The position numbers and the translations under genes were made by a program. The notes under the pieces were generated by a model. The model saw nothing but the letters and a program-made list of their open reading frames with translations. It ran no database searches and was not told the DNA's origin. Positions 38,385 through 49,254 of a DNA stretch of 64,000 bases are shown piece after piece. This DNA is from Rhizophagus clarus (Eukaryota; Glomeromycota; Glomeromycetes; Glomerales; Glomeraceae). The stretch covers positions 186,001 to 250,000 of the forward strand of contig BLAL01000357.1 in assembly GCA_015698045.1 (NCBI GenBank), given 5' to 3'. How positions within the stretch are numbered: position 1 is the first letter of the stretch; each line of letters starts with the position of its first letter.

Positions 38385-41300
38385 TTAAAACGAAATTTTT
38401 TTATTTAAAGGAATCACAGCCATATATTCTTTTGTTTTTCTCGTCCCAGTATCAAAATTACATTTAATGAATTTTCCTATTATATGATGTATGGGTATAA
38501 TACTGTCTCTTCTCATATCATAAAACTCATTTGTCCATAATTCCATATTACATGATTTTATGTCGTTATCTACTTGGCAATAATATCTTGTACTATGATC
38601 TTGAACCGGTTTGTACCATTTGACTAACGCTAATGAATGGGTTAATGATCGTGAACTATTTAAATGAATAGTATGCTCAAAATAAAATTGTACTTGACCG
38701 GGATAAACATCGATCGATCCATCATAATGTACAAATCGAGCTAATATATATGAGGATTTTTCGTGACGAGCAGCCTGAACAGAACCATATATGTCCGCCC
38801 CAATTCTTATTCTCCCATATTGTATAATTCTAGGGTTTACGACAGTACCGTTATTTGAACCTATTATAGAGTAGATGGAGATGAAACAATAATCATTATA
38901 CAAACTATTATAAAATTCTACCAGTAGGTCCAAAATTTGGTTTGGAAGGGTAGTTTCTTTGCGCGGTTTCATTAGCAACCCAGGAAAACATTCCGTTCCG
39001 TAAGCCGAATCTTCCTCAATAAGAGATAGTCTTATAAAATTTTGATACTCATCGCTCGCAAAATCATCAAGTGCAGCCAAGCTGCCAACAGATTTTCTTG
39101 GTTCTATTATCTCCAAGGAGGAAAATAAGTGATCGTTGTCACAATTTGAGAGGAAGTATTGAAGGATTGTATTTTCGGACATAATTCTTAGTAGTTCAGG
39201 TTCAATATTACGTCTGCTATTATTATAAGAACCTACAATTTTTAAAAATAATTAATAACATTGCGATTTTCAAATCGGAAAAATTAAATCACGTACCTAA
39301 AATTCCGTTCATCCGTTCAAAGCTATAACACCAGAATGAGGACAAAGGACCATAGTCTAATGCGCATTCACAGATATGGAGACAGAGATGCAGATTAGGA
39401 CTTATTTTTTCTTGACCATATTTTTGTTCAATTAATTTGTTCATCTCTATCAGTCTTGTAAACGCTTCATTTAACATATTTTTTTGTAGCTCTCGGTTTG
39501 TTAAGATCTTGCAAGCGCGCACGAAATATGCAAGAATTTTTCGGTCGATGTATCCAAGGAAACTCCATGTGATAGGTATTGCAAAAATTAACATGAAGGT
39601 TTTCCACATGTCCGCCGTGAAACTTGAGAATCCTTCACCGGTAGCTATTCTGACAGGGCGGCGTCCAAGGTCACTTGGGAACTTTATCATGTCAGCTCTC
39701 TCTTGCATAATTTTGAGCTTTTTGTTATTTAATATACCTTCGCCTATCCAGAGTTTCGTTACGATCCATTTCGCAACACCGAGAAAAAGGCAATGCATAG
39801 GATCAACCACGCAAAAGCGAACAGGATTAAAATAAAGCAAGCGGTATATCTCCGACCAGCGAACATGATGTTCAGAGACATGGGCTCTTCGTGCTTCTTC
39901 AGTTGCACATTGTTTCCATTCACTTGCTTTTTCTCTTATTTCATTAATATCTCGCTCAACAAACCAGTCGTCTAAATCTGCAAACCCCCCAAAATTTGGT
40001 TGATTGTTTATAAAATTTGCCGATTTGTAACATCGGTAGCATGCAATACGAGCCGAGATGAAACCACATAATTTCCGAGACGCAGGGACGTCGCTAGAAC
40101 AGCCAATGATTGCACCACAGACAAATCGACCGTTGTTGTGTTCGTTTGTTTTTATAAAATAGCCATTCCACAAACGATTTAACTGGTTAACGATCGGATA
40201 CAAATAATTGTTAATTTCATGTTGGCTTGGTTCTTTCGGACCAGGCATTACTGCTAGTGTGAGAATATTGTGTGGCTTGAAGCGTTCATTACGCGGCAAA
40301 TTACAAAAAACGGCATAAATCACACCAACAGAATATTGTGAATTTACGAATGGCTGGAACCAATCCATATTTAACATTAATCCGATATGAGTATCGGCAA
40401 ATTCTTTTGTAAAAAACAGCGCACCATCATCATCTGTAAAACTTTTCCAGACCCTACCATCATAGATATCGAATAAAGCTTCAGTTCCGTTTTTCCTTTT
40501 TGACCACTTCCGACATGACATTTCAAAATTTTTGCGATTAAAAAAAAGGGTCAATTGTTGCTTAATATTTATTAACGGGAATGTCATTATCGGACGGAAA
40601 ATGGGATTATTACTACTATTATTACTATCTATTTTCGTTAATAGAGGGTTATTGCATTGTTGTCGAAATCGTTCTATTCTGTGATTTGGATAGTTTACAA
40701 AACTGCAAGTTGGTATTTCAGTATTGTCTAATAATTCTTTTATATCATACAATTTGTGACATCTGTCACAGGCTGCATATTTAATTATCGTTGTGGATAT
40801 CCCCAACACCTTTTTAGCCATATATAAAGAGGAAGGAAAAGATGAAAATTTATTTTCATCTATTGTCAAAAGAAAAAATCTTAAGAACTTGAACAAAGAA
40901 TCTATAGCTACATTGGAAAGTTTAAATCGTTGTTGATATTGTAATATCCACAAAATAGTCCAAGTATAATTATCATTAATGTTAATGTTAGGAAGAATTG
41001 GTTCGCCGTCATCGAAATCTGTTGATGCAAAATTGACTTCCTCATCGTCATCATCTTCATAATCATCGGAATAATTAGAATCGCTATCTTCAGTATCTCC
41101 ATTTTTATCGTCATCATCTTCAGAATCCCCGTCTTGATCATTCTCGTTTCTTACATTATCCAATAATAAATTTTCAAGAACAAGATCGGATATTTTTCCT
41201 TTCTTTATCGTTCGATGTTTTGCCGATTCATGTATAGGTGTCTTCTTTGTTAAAAAGAAATAGTTTCTTGTGAGTAATGGTTCAATATCTTCGGACAATA

Positions 41301-41598
41301 GTTCAATATCTTCGGACAATTGTTCAATATCTTCGGATAATTGTTCAGTTATATCAGGTGATGTATCATTTATCCCTTGTATTGGGTCGCATTCCATTAC
41401 ATCTTCATCAACAGCATCAGATGATATAACATTTGAAGAACCTTCTTGATAATTGTTACCAAAATTATTATTCGCATTAGATTTTAATTTATATTTTAAC
41501 TCATGTTTCAGTTTAGTCCTTGGATCAACCAATTTACCGTTACATTCTTTACAGAAACAATGCACTTTGGTTCTGGTTCTTGTATCTAGAGATTCCGA

Positions 41599-41601
<3 letters not shown>
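38385..41601 (-). CDS. CACTA-type transposase (Transposase_21/TNP2 family), two exons
   Basis: Exon 1 is 41601-39297, intron 39296-39233 (GTACGT...TTGTAG), exon 2 39232-38385; product 1050 aa. It starts MSESLDTRTRTK at 41601, directly after a 35-base poly(A) tract on the coding strand. A longer in-frame start upstream would translate that tract and is unlikely. N-terminal cysteines (CFCKEC), an acidic stretch (about 170-230), then a CDRCHKLYD zinc motif. The catalytic core shows LNMDWFQPF, GCSSDVPASRKLCGF, CYRCYKSAN, VVDPMHCLFLGVAKW and FWCYSFERMNG. In CACTA transposases the catalytic D, D and E/D residues fall in such blocks; my choice of D in NMDWF, D in SSDVP and E in SFERM is inference. 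Exon 2 (GSYNNSRRNIEPELL...) matches the end of B's protein, supporting the splice. It would bind the subterminal repeats and mobilise the element. Confidence 0.85.

Positions 41602-41635
<34 letters not shown>
41601..41635. repeat. 35-base T homopolymer at the transposase start
   Basis: An uninterrupted T run lies immediately upstream (coding-strand poly(A)) of the transposase ATG and overlaps it by one base. It would be part of the 5' leader. Confidence 0.9.
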
Positions 41636-41638
<3 letters not shown>

Positions 41639-41639
41639 G

Positions 41640-43202
41640 AATTGCAAATCAATCTAATTGGTTCGGCAATCCCGATTCTTGGTCCATTTTTGTCAAGGCA
41701 CAGCTTGGTAATTAAGCTATTTTGATAATAACACATGACAATGATGTCAAGACCAATGTATTTTATCAAATACTAAAATATAATTTTATTTTTGCTAATT
41801 CTCTAATTAAATTTGGTATTAAGGGGTATAATTATACTAGAAAATTTTTTCAAATTCAATTAATCCGATTCTTGAAACATGTCAATCGACTTACTAATAA
41901 ATCTCATATATCATCACGAATTCGAAAGATCCAAATAATTTAAGTAAAGATGTAGCAATTTCCTATTCACAGATCAAAATGCGAGAGTTATAAAAAAAGT
42001 GTCTTAGTTGTTCGCAACTGCAACAACATCAAAATTTAACACTTGGCCTATTCTTTCGAATATATCAAAAATTAGGAAAAACTATATTTCATTTTTTTTT
42101 TATATATTTTCTTTCAAGTCGTCAATTTCTAGTACATCAGTATCATTTAAAGCTGTTAACGAGATATCAAATATTTATTATTTTATCTTTTATTGAGTCG
42201 CTTACAATAATACGTTGAGTTATAGCATATATACGTTTATTCTAACAATCAGTCATGGTTAAAATTACTTGTTAATTAATAGAATTGTTTTAATAAATCT
42301 TTAATTCTTCTTTTGCCCTTGGCAGTTGGCACAGACGTACAGTTTGTTAATACCACGTGACTAGATAGTGCATAAATGTCACCCGACGTGATTGGCAGGA
42401 GCTATAAAGTTTGTTTGCGTTTACCGCGTTTACCATGCACGTTCTACAAATCGGTGATTTCCAATTTGTTTACGTTTACTATAAATTTGCTCGTGAGTAT
42501 GGTACATTTGCGTACGTTTACCACGCTTTCTTTCTTTTTTCTCCACGTTTTAGTACGATGCAACAAATTTTCTTTGTTGCCTTTCGTTTTTTTCGTTAAT
42601 GGTTGACGATATTTTTCGCCTTATTTTTCGCCTTATTTTCGTCGGCTTAACAAAGTAAGCATATTTCTTTTCGCCAATTATATTTCCTGTCGGAAAAACC
42701 AGCTTCCGTAAGTATAACTTTATCAAGCTTCAAATGTGTTATTACTAATTTGGACATGTTATTTATGATAATGATATAATATTTAGTTTATTAATATATT
42801 TTAATTAATTCATTGATATACTTTATTGATATATTTTAATTAATTTATTGATATTTTTAATTATTAATTGTTTACTGATATATTTTAATTAATTTATTGA
42901 TATATTCTATTAATTGATAACGCTATAATATTTAGTTTATTGATATATTTTAATTAATTGATAGTGATATAATATCTAGTTTACTGATATATTTAAATAT
43001 TGATTGATTTATCTTAATTTAATTAATGTAGTTTACTGATTATTTTAAATAATACATTTTAATTAATTGAAAGCGATATAATATCAAGTTTATTTAATTT
43101 ATTGATTTATTTTAATTAATATTGATAGCGATATATTTTATTAAATGATAACGAGTCTTATTAATTTAATCTATCTTTTATTTTAATCAGACGATAACGA
43201 AA
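41640..43202. promoter_or_regulatory. intergenic region between the divergent genes of element A
   Basis: This 1.6 kb must hold promoters for both genes. It includes a less AT-rich block (42376-42560) with repeated GTTTACC/CGTTTAC words, then an AT-rich degenerate tandem region (42770-43190) with TTTATTGATATATTTTAATT units. No gene is supported within it. Confidence 0.45.
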
Positions 43203-45337
43203 ATGGTTCAGAAGACGTAAGTAACGGTTATATATAAAGCCTTTGTTTCTTGTTTAATCTTTAAATTATCAAATTATCAATATCATAATGAGAAAATTCA
43301 AACCTTTAAATTTAATTCCTATTTCTCGTGATGGCTCTCATCCTCATATTAGATCTCAACGAAATGAATCTAGTTCCCGTTCCCAATCTCGTCAATCTCG
43401 GCATCAAACTCATATTAATTGATCTCGTAGTCGCTCAAAATCTCGCTCAACGACTCGTCAACCTCGATCTCGCCCATCTCGATCCAAATCTTGTTATTAT
43501 CATTCCGAATCCCAACGATCGCGTTCCCATCGCTCTCGCTCCCCTCATCGTTCCTAACGATCACGTTCCCATCGCTCTCGCTCCCCTCATCGTTCCCATC
43601 ATTCTCATTCTCATCAACGTCGATCTCGCTCCCCTCATCGTTCCCATCATTCTCGTTCCCATCAACGTCGATCTCGATCTCGCTCTCATTCCCCTCATCG
43701 ACATCAATCACGCTCTCAATCTCAACATAATCGAAACTATCAAAATGTCTCTAGAGGGAGATCAATTACAAAAAGTAATATTGTTTTATATTAGTGCTAA
43801 TTAAATTTCATTTTACTTATACTATACCAATTTAACGTTATTGTTATAGGATCTTTAACCGATCTATCTTTAACAATTCCTTCTTCTTCACCTCCAGCGA
43901 GCGGTAGTATTTCTTTCACGTTTCTTTACTTACTTGCACGTAAAATTTTTTATACTAAATGATTTATATTAAATACTGATTTATAATAGGTGCTAACAAC
44001 AGAGAAGTCAGCGAATTAAGAAGCATGATTTCAAATCTTACCAAACGTGTGGAAGTGCTAACGGAAGAAAGAACGAGTGAAGGACCAAGAAATAGAAGCC
44101 TATCCCCAGTTCTGTCCAGAGAGAATCGGCGTGCCCTTCCTCCAATAACTGATAAAAATTTCAAAAAAACCGTTCATGTAAATATATCTTTATTTTATTA
44201 AATATTTCTCTTTTGTATTGATCGTTAAAAAATGAGTGTTATATTAAATAGGATGAGGTAATCCATATTATAAACAACCTCGATTCGTCGATTCTTTTCG
44301 ACACGTCAAAGACATTTAGTAAACAAAAAAAGTCGATAAATAAGAAGCTTCTACCAGCCGTCAAAGCAGCGATGCCTCCTTCATTAGAGGTATACGATAC
44401 AGAACTTTTAAAAGTAATAAAACAGCTACACAAATCACGGCGGGAGATTTGGAAATTAAAAAAGGAGGGTAAGATAGATGAACACAATAAACGGCAACAC
44501 ATGACGTCGAGGAGAGATCAGGTGTGAAATTCATTATTTAAAATGACAATGTATATAATCTATTAATTATTTTAATTTACTCTTTAATAGAAAATGACAA
44601 GAAGACGCAAAGGTCTCCAACACATGATCTTCACGCAAGACAGCATTCTAGATGATTGTCGTCCTGAAAATATGACTAGGGAAGTATTTATTAAAGATTG
44701 CGAAAAGGCAGTAAATACCGCAGAAGTCCATTCGGATGAATGGTCTACTGAAGACGAAGTTCTGGCAAATGAAGAGCGTAACGATAACATAAGATCAGGA
44801 AGGTTGATAAGTACAAATTCTGTAATTAAGATTCACAATAAGGAGTGGAGGTCTTCTAGAGTACGTAAAGTTGCGAAAGTTTAAAACATAGGCGTTTATG
44901 CTAATAAGTTATAAATTTATCATTAGGTTAAAAGAATCTTATTTCGAGCGGACGAGATCGGAGTAAGCATCGGAACCGGGTTAAGTCGCAAACGTTACCG
45001 TCTAGACGATATCGATAAAAAAAGCAGACCAACACAAGACATGGCTAATTGGTGGATATCATCAAGGTGGATTGAACCAGAATCTGATGATGATGATGAT
45101 GATGAGGATAACGACGGTGATAATAACGATGATGATAATAATGGTAATGATGATAATAACGATGATGACAATAATGGTAATGGTGATAATAACGATGATG
45201 GCAATAATGGTAATGCTGATAAAAATGATGGAACTAATGAAGAACAAAACGATGATAATAATGGTAATTTAGAAGTAGATGAGCACCAAGGTCCCTTTTA
45301 CTTAGAAGTACCGGTCGATATCAGAAGACGTACATAA
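43203..45337 (+). CDS. RS-domain accessory protein gene of element A, seven exons
   Basis: Model: 43203-43216, 43293-43774, 43850-43903, 43990-44177, 44252-44521, 44591-44860 and 44927-45337. All introns are GT-AG and phases agree (563 codons with stop). Exon 2 encodes a long Ser/Arg/His repeat (RSRSPHRSHHSRSHQRRS) with two in-frame stops, TGA at 43420 and TAA at 43555. Later exons are clean: a short coiled coil (SELRSMISNLTKRVEVLTEE), LLPAVKAAMPPSLEVYDTEL with LHKSRREIWKLKK, TRRRKGLQHMIFTQDS, KEWRSSR joined to VKRILFRADEIG, then ANWWISSRW and an Asp/Asn-rich tail. It is divergent from the transposase. By analogy with TnpA of En/Spm it may bind the element ends; that is inference. The stops mean it is either recently broken, read through, or miscalled in a repeat. 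The same layout recurs in B. Confidence 0.65.
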
Positions 45338-46346
45338 TTTAGGTATTTGTTTCATCATTTAAAATCAACTGCTTGTATTTTGAGTGATTTAAATTCCGTT
45401 GTTTATAAATTAACTCTCTAATATCGTTTCTATCCTATTAATCTCTTTTTTAGAGCACTGGTTATTTTATAGCCATTTATAAGTAACATGACGAGATAAA
45501 TATGATTTTAATATATTTTATATAAACATTCTATACATAATAATAATATAATAATAAGAACAATATAGTAATATAATAATAATAATATGGACAATATAAT
45601 AATATAATAATAATAAATATATCATAAATTGCAGTATATATTATAAAATAATAGCATACATATTATATATCATACATATTAAATATTAAATATAAATCAA
45701 TTATCGAAAATGGAAAAATAAAATAAAACCGGACAATAATAGTAATTATGAATTACGAGAAAATCGATAATAGAAAGATCCGATATATAAATCGGCATAA
45801 ACTATTTTTGAAATGTTTCTACCGAGCTAAAAAACCGGACAATAATAGTAATTATGAATTATGAGAAAATCGATAATAGAAAGATCCGATATATAAATCG
45901 GCATAAACTATTTTTGAAATGTTTATACTGAATTAAACTTGGCAATCCGATTTTAGGAGATTTGGCATGATTATTTAAAAATCGGCGTTCTGATTTTGCG
46001 AGAATCGGCAATTATAATTTTAAAACGGTATTCCGATTTATGTCGATAAAAATAAAAGAATTTCCGATTGCCAACAATACGTGCCATAAAATCGGCAGCA
46101 AAATGCCATAAATAGGACAAATATAGCTATAAACCGGCAGTCTTATTTTTAGCTATCGACATGTTTATTTTAAAATCGGAATGCCGATTTTCGCAAAATC
46201 TGCCAAAATCGGCATTCCAATTTTTTGTTCATAAATAACGTATTTCCGATCACAAACAATTCGCGCCATAAAATCGGCTTTAAAAAGCCACAAATCAGAC
46301 AAATATATCCAAAAATCGGTTAAAAATCGGACTGCCGATTTTTGAC
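45338..46346. repeat. right arm of element A: AT-rich spacer and subterminal repeats
   Basis: 45480-45700 is TAATAATAT-rich. Two ~106-bp copies begin at about 45726 and 45832 (AAAACCGGACAATAATAGTA). From 45950 on, AATCGGC, TGCCGATTT and GCCATAAAATCGGC words recur in both orientations up to the terminal repeat. Confidence 0.7.
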
Positions 46347-46369
46347 GATTTTTTTTCATTCGACCTGTG

Positions 46370-48835
46370 AAAAAAGTTCTGTATTATTGTGATGAGTGTG
46401 AAGGAAAGTTAGTAGATCTGAGAACAAAATTAAAACACGAGACTGAAGATGAACAAATGAATCGTTCATTTAGTTCTATTGAAGCCAGTGAACCAGTATC
46501 AAAATGAACTCGAGTAGACAATAAAGATGATGATGATAAAACTTCAAGTTCATCAGAATCATTAAGTTCATCTGAATCATCAAGTTCATCTGAATCACAA
46601 AAGTCAATTCACCTTTCAGCTAACCAAGGAAGAAAAGAGATATTTAAAGCAGTGGAATCAGTAGCAGATGATAAACTGATCTGTGAACTTGATTTATCAT
46701 CTAATGAAGATACTGAATCTAGCTCACCGATCGATGATGATCAAAGTGAAGATTCAGATGATAATGTTGACAAAACTTCTAAAAATGAATGATTCACTGT
46801 GCCTGAATTAGATGATTTTTGGGATAATGAAGATTTTATGTGTCCTAATACAAATGTAAAATTTTTTGAATTTTGGATACTAATTTGGATATTTAAGTAT
46901 CAATCAAAATTTCGCCTATCTGAGATTGCCATATCTTCCTTGATTGGATTCTTTAGCCAAGTATTGAAAGATGCTGATTCAAAAAGATTTGCAGATTTTC
47001 CATCCTTATTTTACCTTGCAAAAAAATTGTTGCACATTGAAAAGGCAACAAAAACATATGCTGTGTGCCCAAAATGTAACAATTTGTATAAAATCAAAGA
47101 AATTTTGGGACAACCTGAACAAGCAACATCAGAAGCGTCGCAAGGATTCAAATGCAGTCACATTAAATTTCTTAAACATCTAATGAAAAAACATCAAGAG
47201 ACTTGTGGAGAAGAATTGCTAAAGAACGTTCCAGTAAATAATGGTTATATAAAGTATTCTCAAATGATATTTTCTATGCCAGATTTAAAAAACCAAATTT
47301 TTACTATGTATCAATGACCTAATTTTGAACAGAATTTAGCTAAATAGGCAAATCGTCATGTTAACAGAGATATATTAGCAGATATTTATGATGGAGCAAG
47401 AGATTTGGAAAATATTTACGTCAAATGATACCCTATTTTTTACGCCTAAACTTGCAGATTTCAATCTAGGAATAGTGATTAATCTCGATTGGTTTCAACC
47501 TTTCGATTGAACAATATATAGCACAGGAATAATTTATGTGGTAATATGCAATTTTTCTTGTAAAATTCGATTTAGACAAGAGAATATGCTAATATTAGGG
47601 CTACTCCCAAGACCACATGAAGTATAAGCAGATAACATAAATCATTTTTTGTCGCCAATTGTAACAGAATTACTTAAATTTTTGACAGGCATTAATATAA
47701 AAATGCCAAATAATCTAACTGGTAAAACAATCTGAATGGCAATTATCTATTGCAATAATGATATTCCTACAGCGAGAAAATTGTGCAGATATATATCTGC
47801 GTTAGCAGCTTGCCATCGGTGTTATAAACAAGCTAATAATGGCAATTTTAGTGGTTTTGATGATATGGCTGAATGGTTTAAAACTAGAGATTTAGAAGAA
47901 TTTCGCGAGGATGCTGTAAAATAGCGTAATTGTAAATCAAAAGATGAAAGAAACTATCACGTTTCCAATAATCTTGTTAGGTGAACAGAATTATTAAGAT
48001 TGCTCTACTTTAATCCAATTAGACATTGCATCGTAGACTCAATGCATAATTTATTTCTTGGAATTGCCAGTTGGATTGTAAAGTATTTATGGATCGATGG
48101 AGGAAAAATATCTAAGGATAATCTTAAAATTATGGAAAAATGAGCTAAAGCTATCAAACCGCCAGCTGATATGGGCCAAATTCCAAATAAGATATCAGTA
48201 GGGGAAGGGTTTTCTGGATTCACTGCGGATCAGTGAAAAACCTTTATCTTGGTATATTCAACACTAATAATGTGGGATTTATTATCCGTTGATGATTGTA
48301 AAATTTTAGAAAATTTCGTAAGAGCCTGCTCTTTATTAGTTTGTCGAATCGTCAGCACAAATAAGTTAAATGAAGCCTATAGCAGATTAATAAAAATTGG
48401 GAAACTTATTGAAGAATGTTACAGCAAAGGTTTAATTACACCAAATATCTACCTTTATCTGCATTTAGCAGAATGCTGCTGTGATTACGGTTCAATATAC
48501 TGTATTCTTTTAGTGTTTTTCATTCGAATGAATGAATAGGATATTAGGTAAATATCCTAACAATGAATGACTTGGATTTTATTAATATCATAAATTTGTA
48601 TCAGTTCCTAATTATAAAAATCCTTTTGGATTCTTATTCTAATTCAAAATGATATATTGAACCAGAACTGCTAAGAATTATCGTGCAGAATTGTAGAATA
48701 AATGATCTTATATCAATTTAGACAAATGACTAGAGGCTCATTAATGGTCTTAAGTTAATTGAGCCTCAGAAAATAACAGGTTTATTAGCGGCAAGCCAAG
48801 TTGAACTTGAGCTGGCTCAAGCTGGCTCAAGCTTT
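46370..48835 (+). pseudogene. element B transposase (Transposase_21), decayed
   Basis: Plus-strand homology to A's transposase runs throughout in largely one frame: CDECEGKLVDLRTKLKHE at 46400, a Ser/Asp-rich acidic part, YAVCPKCNNLYKIKEILG near 47060, LDWFQPF-like at 47485, CNNDIPTARKLCRYISA near 47755, LLYFNPIRHCIVDSMHNLFL near 48000-48060, GEGFSGFTADQ near 48200 and YIEPELLRI near 48660. About a dozen stops and a few small shifts break it. Where A aligns well, several stops replace Trp or Arg: 47922 (SEWKQ), 47982 (VRWSE), 48234 (ADMWKTF) and 48141 (QERAD). Homology ends near LKLIEPQKITGLLAASQ, where repeats begin. The gene is dead and was cut near its start by element A. Confidence 0.85.
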
Positions 48836-49254
48836 ATTATCAAAAAAAAAAGCCAAAACAAGGCGTTTTTATATGTAAAGTTACACCAGAACTAATGGTC
48901 CTGGCCTTTCTATTCATAAAATTGAAAAAAAAATGCCAGAACTAATGGTCCTAGCAGGATCCCAAATAATACTAATATAACTCATATACGGGTTTGCATA
49001 GAGTTTATATGAAATTACTTTTTAAACTTACAAATTGAATTTGCGTAGATCGGTCAATTTGGGAGTAACTCACATATTATATTTGCGTAGAGTTTATAAT
49101 AGATATACGTGTATTTATTTTTAAAAAATACTAATTTCAGTAAATTATAAATTACTTGGTATTTACCAAAATTTATTTTATTTTATTTATTTTTTTACTT
49201 TTTTTCGGTATTTTATACCAAATTTATTTATTTTTATTATTCTTTTTCAGTTTT
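48836..49254. other. no gene seen
   Basis: AT-rich with two copies of AGAACTAATGGTCCT(G/A)GC-like text (48885-48960) and two TAACTCATAT...GCGTAGAGTTTATA-type copies (48970-49110). Similar GCCAGAACTAATGGTTC words recur at 51690-51850 and 52850-52970. Confidence 0.4.

Larger units (their letters stand above)
36565..46369. mobile_element. CACTA/EnSpm-type DNA transposon (element A), near-intact, 9.8 kb
   Basis: Perfect 23-bp terminal inverted repeats: CACAGGTCGAATG plus A8TC at 36565-36587 and its reverse complement at 46347-46369. Flanks are AAA on both sides. A 3-bp duplication is the size known for CACTA elements, and it also restores the reading frame of the transposase gene it landed in. 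Subterminal regions are dense in TGCCGATTTT/AAAATCGGCA words in both orientations (36580-37080, 37980-38200, 45950-46360), as is typical of CACTA ends. Two divergent genes lie inside: transposase (minus) and an RS-domain accessory gene (plus). The transposase has no break, so the element could still be mobile; this is inference. Confidence 0.85.
29318..48835. mobile_element. old CACTA/EnSpm-type transposon (element B), decayed and nested
   Basis: The left terminus CACAGGTCGAAGG at 29318 matches the terminus of element A (CACAGGTCGAATG). The first 300 bp inside hold subterminal words such as CCGATTG and ATAGGATATCAATAGG. Going right: an accessory gene on the minus strand (35640-29905), a 51-bp tandem repeat spacer (35757-36310), then a plus-strand Transposase_21 gene. 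That gene's start (36535-36564) is separated from its body (46370 on) by insertion of element A. The transposase homology fades near 48835, where other repeats take over, and no right terminus was found. The plan is a mirror image of A. Removing A and one AAA restores a continuous frame that aligns with A's protein, which shows the nesting directly. Confidence 0.75.

Noticed and set aside
43328-43804. Plus- and minus-strand frames overlapping the Ser/Arg repeat
   Set aside because: They are alternative readings of the RS-domain exon, whose own frame continues across introns into non-repeat exons.
45062-45272. Ile-rich and Met-rich frames opposite the Asp/Asn tail
   Set aside because: GAT/AAT trinucleotide repeats are open in several frames; only the frame joined to ANWWISSRW is supported.
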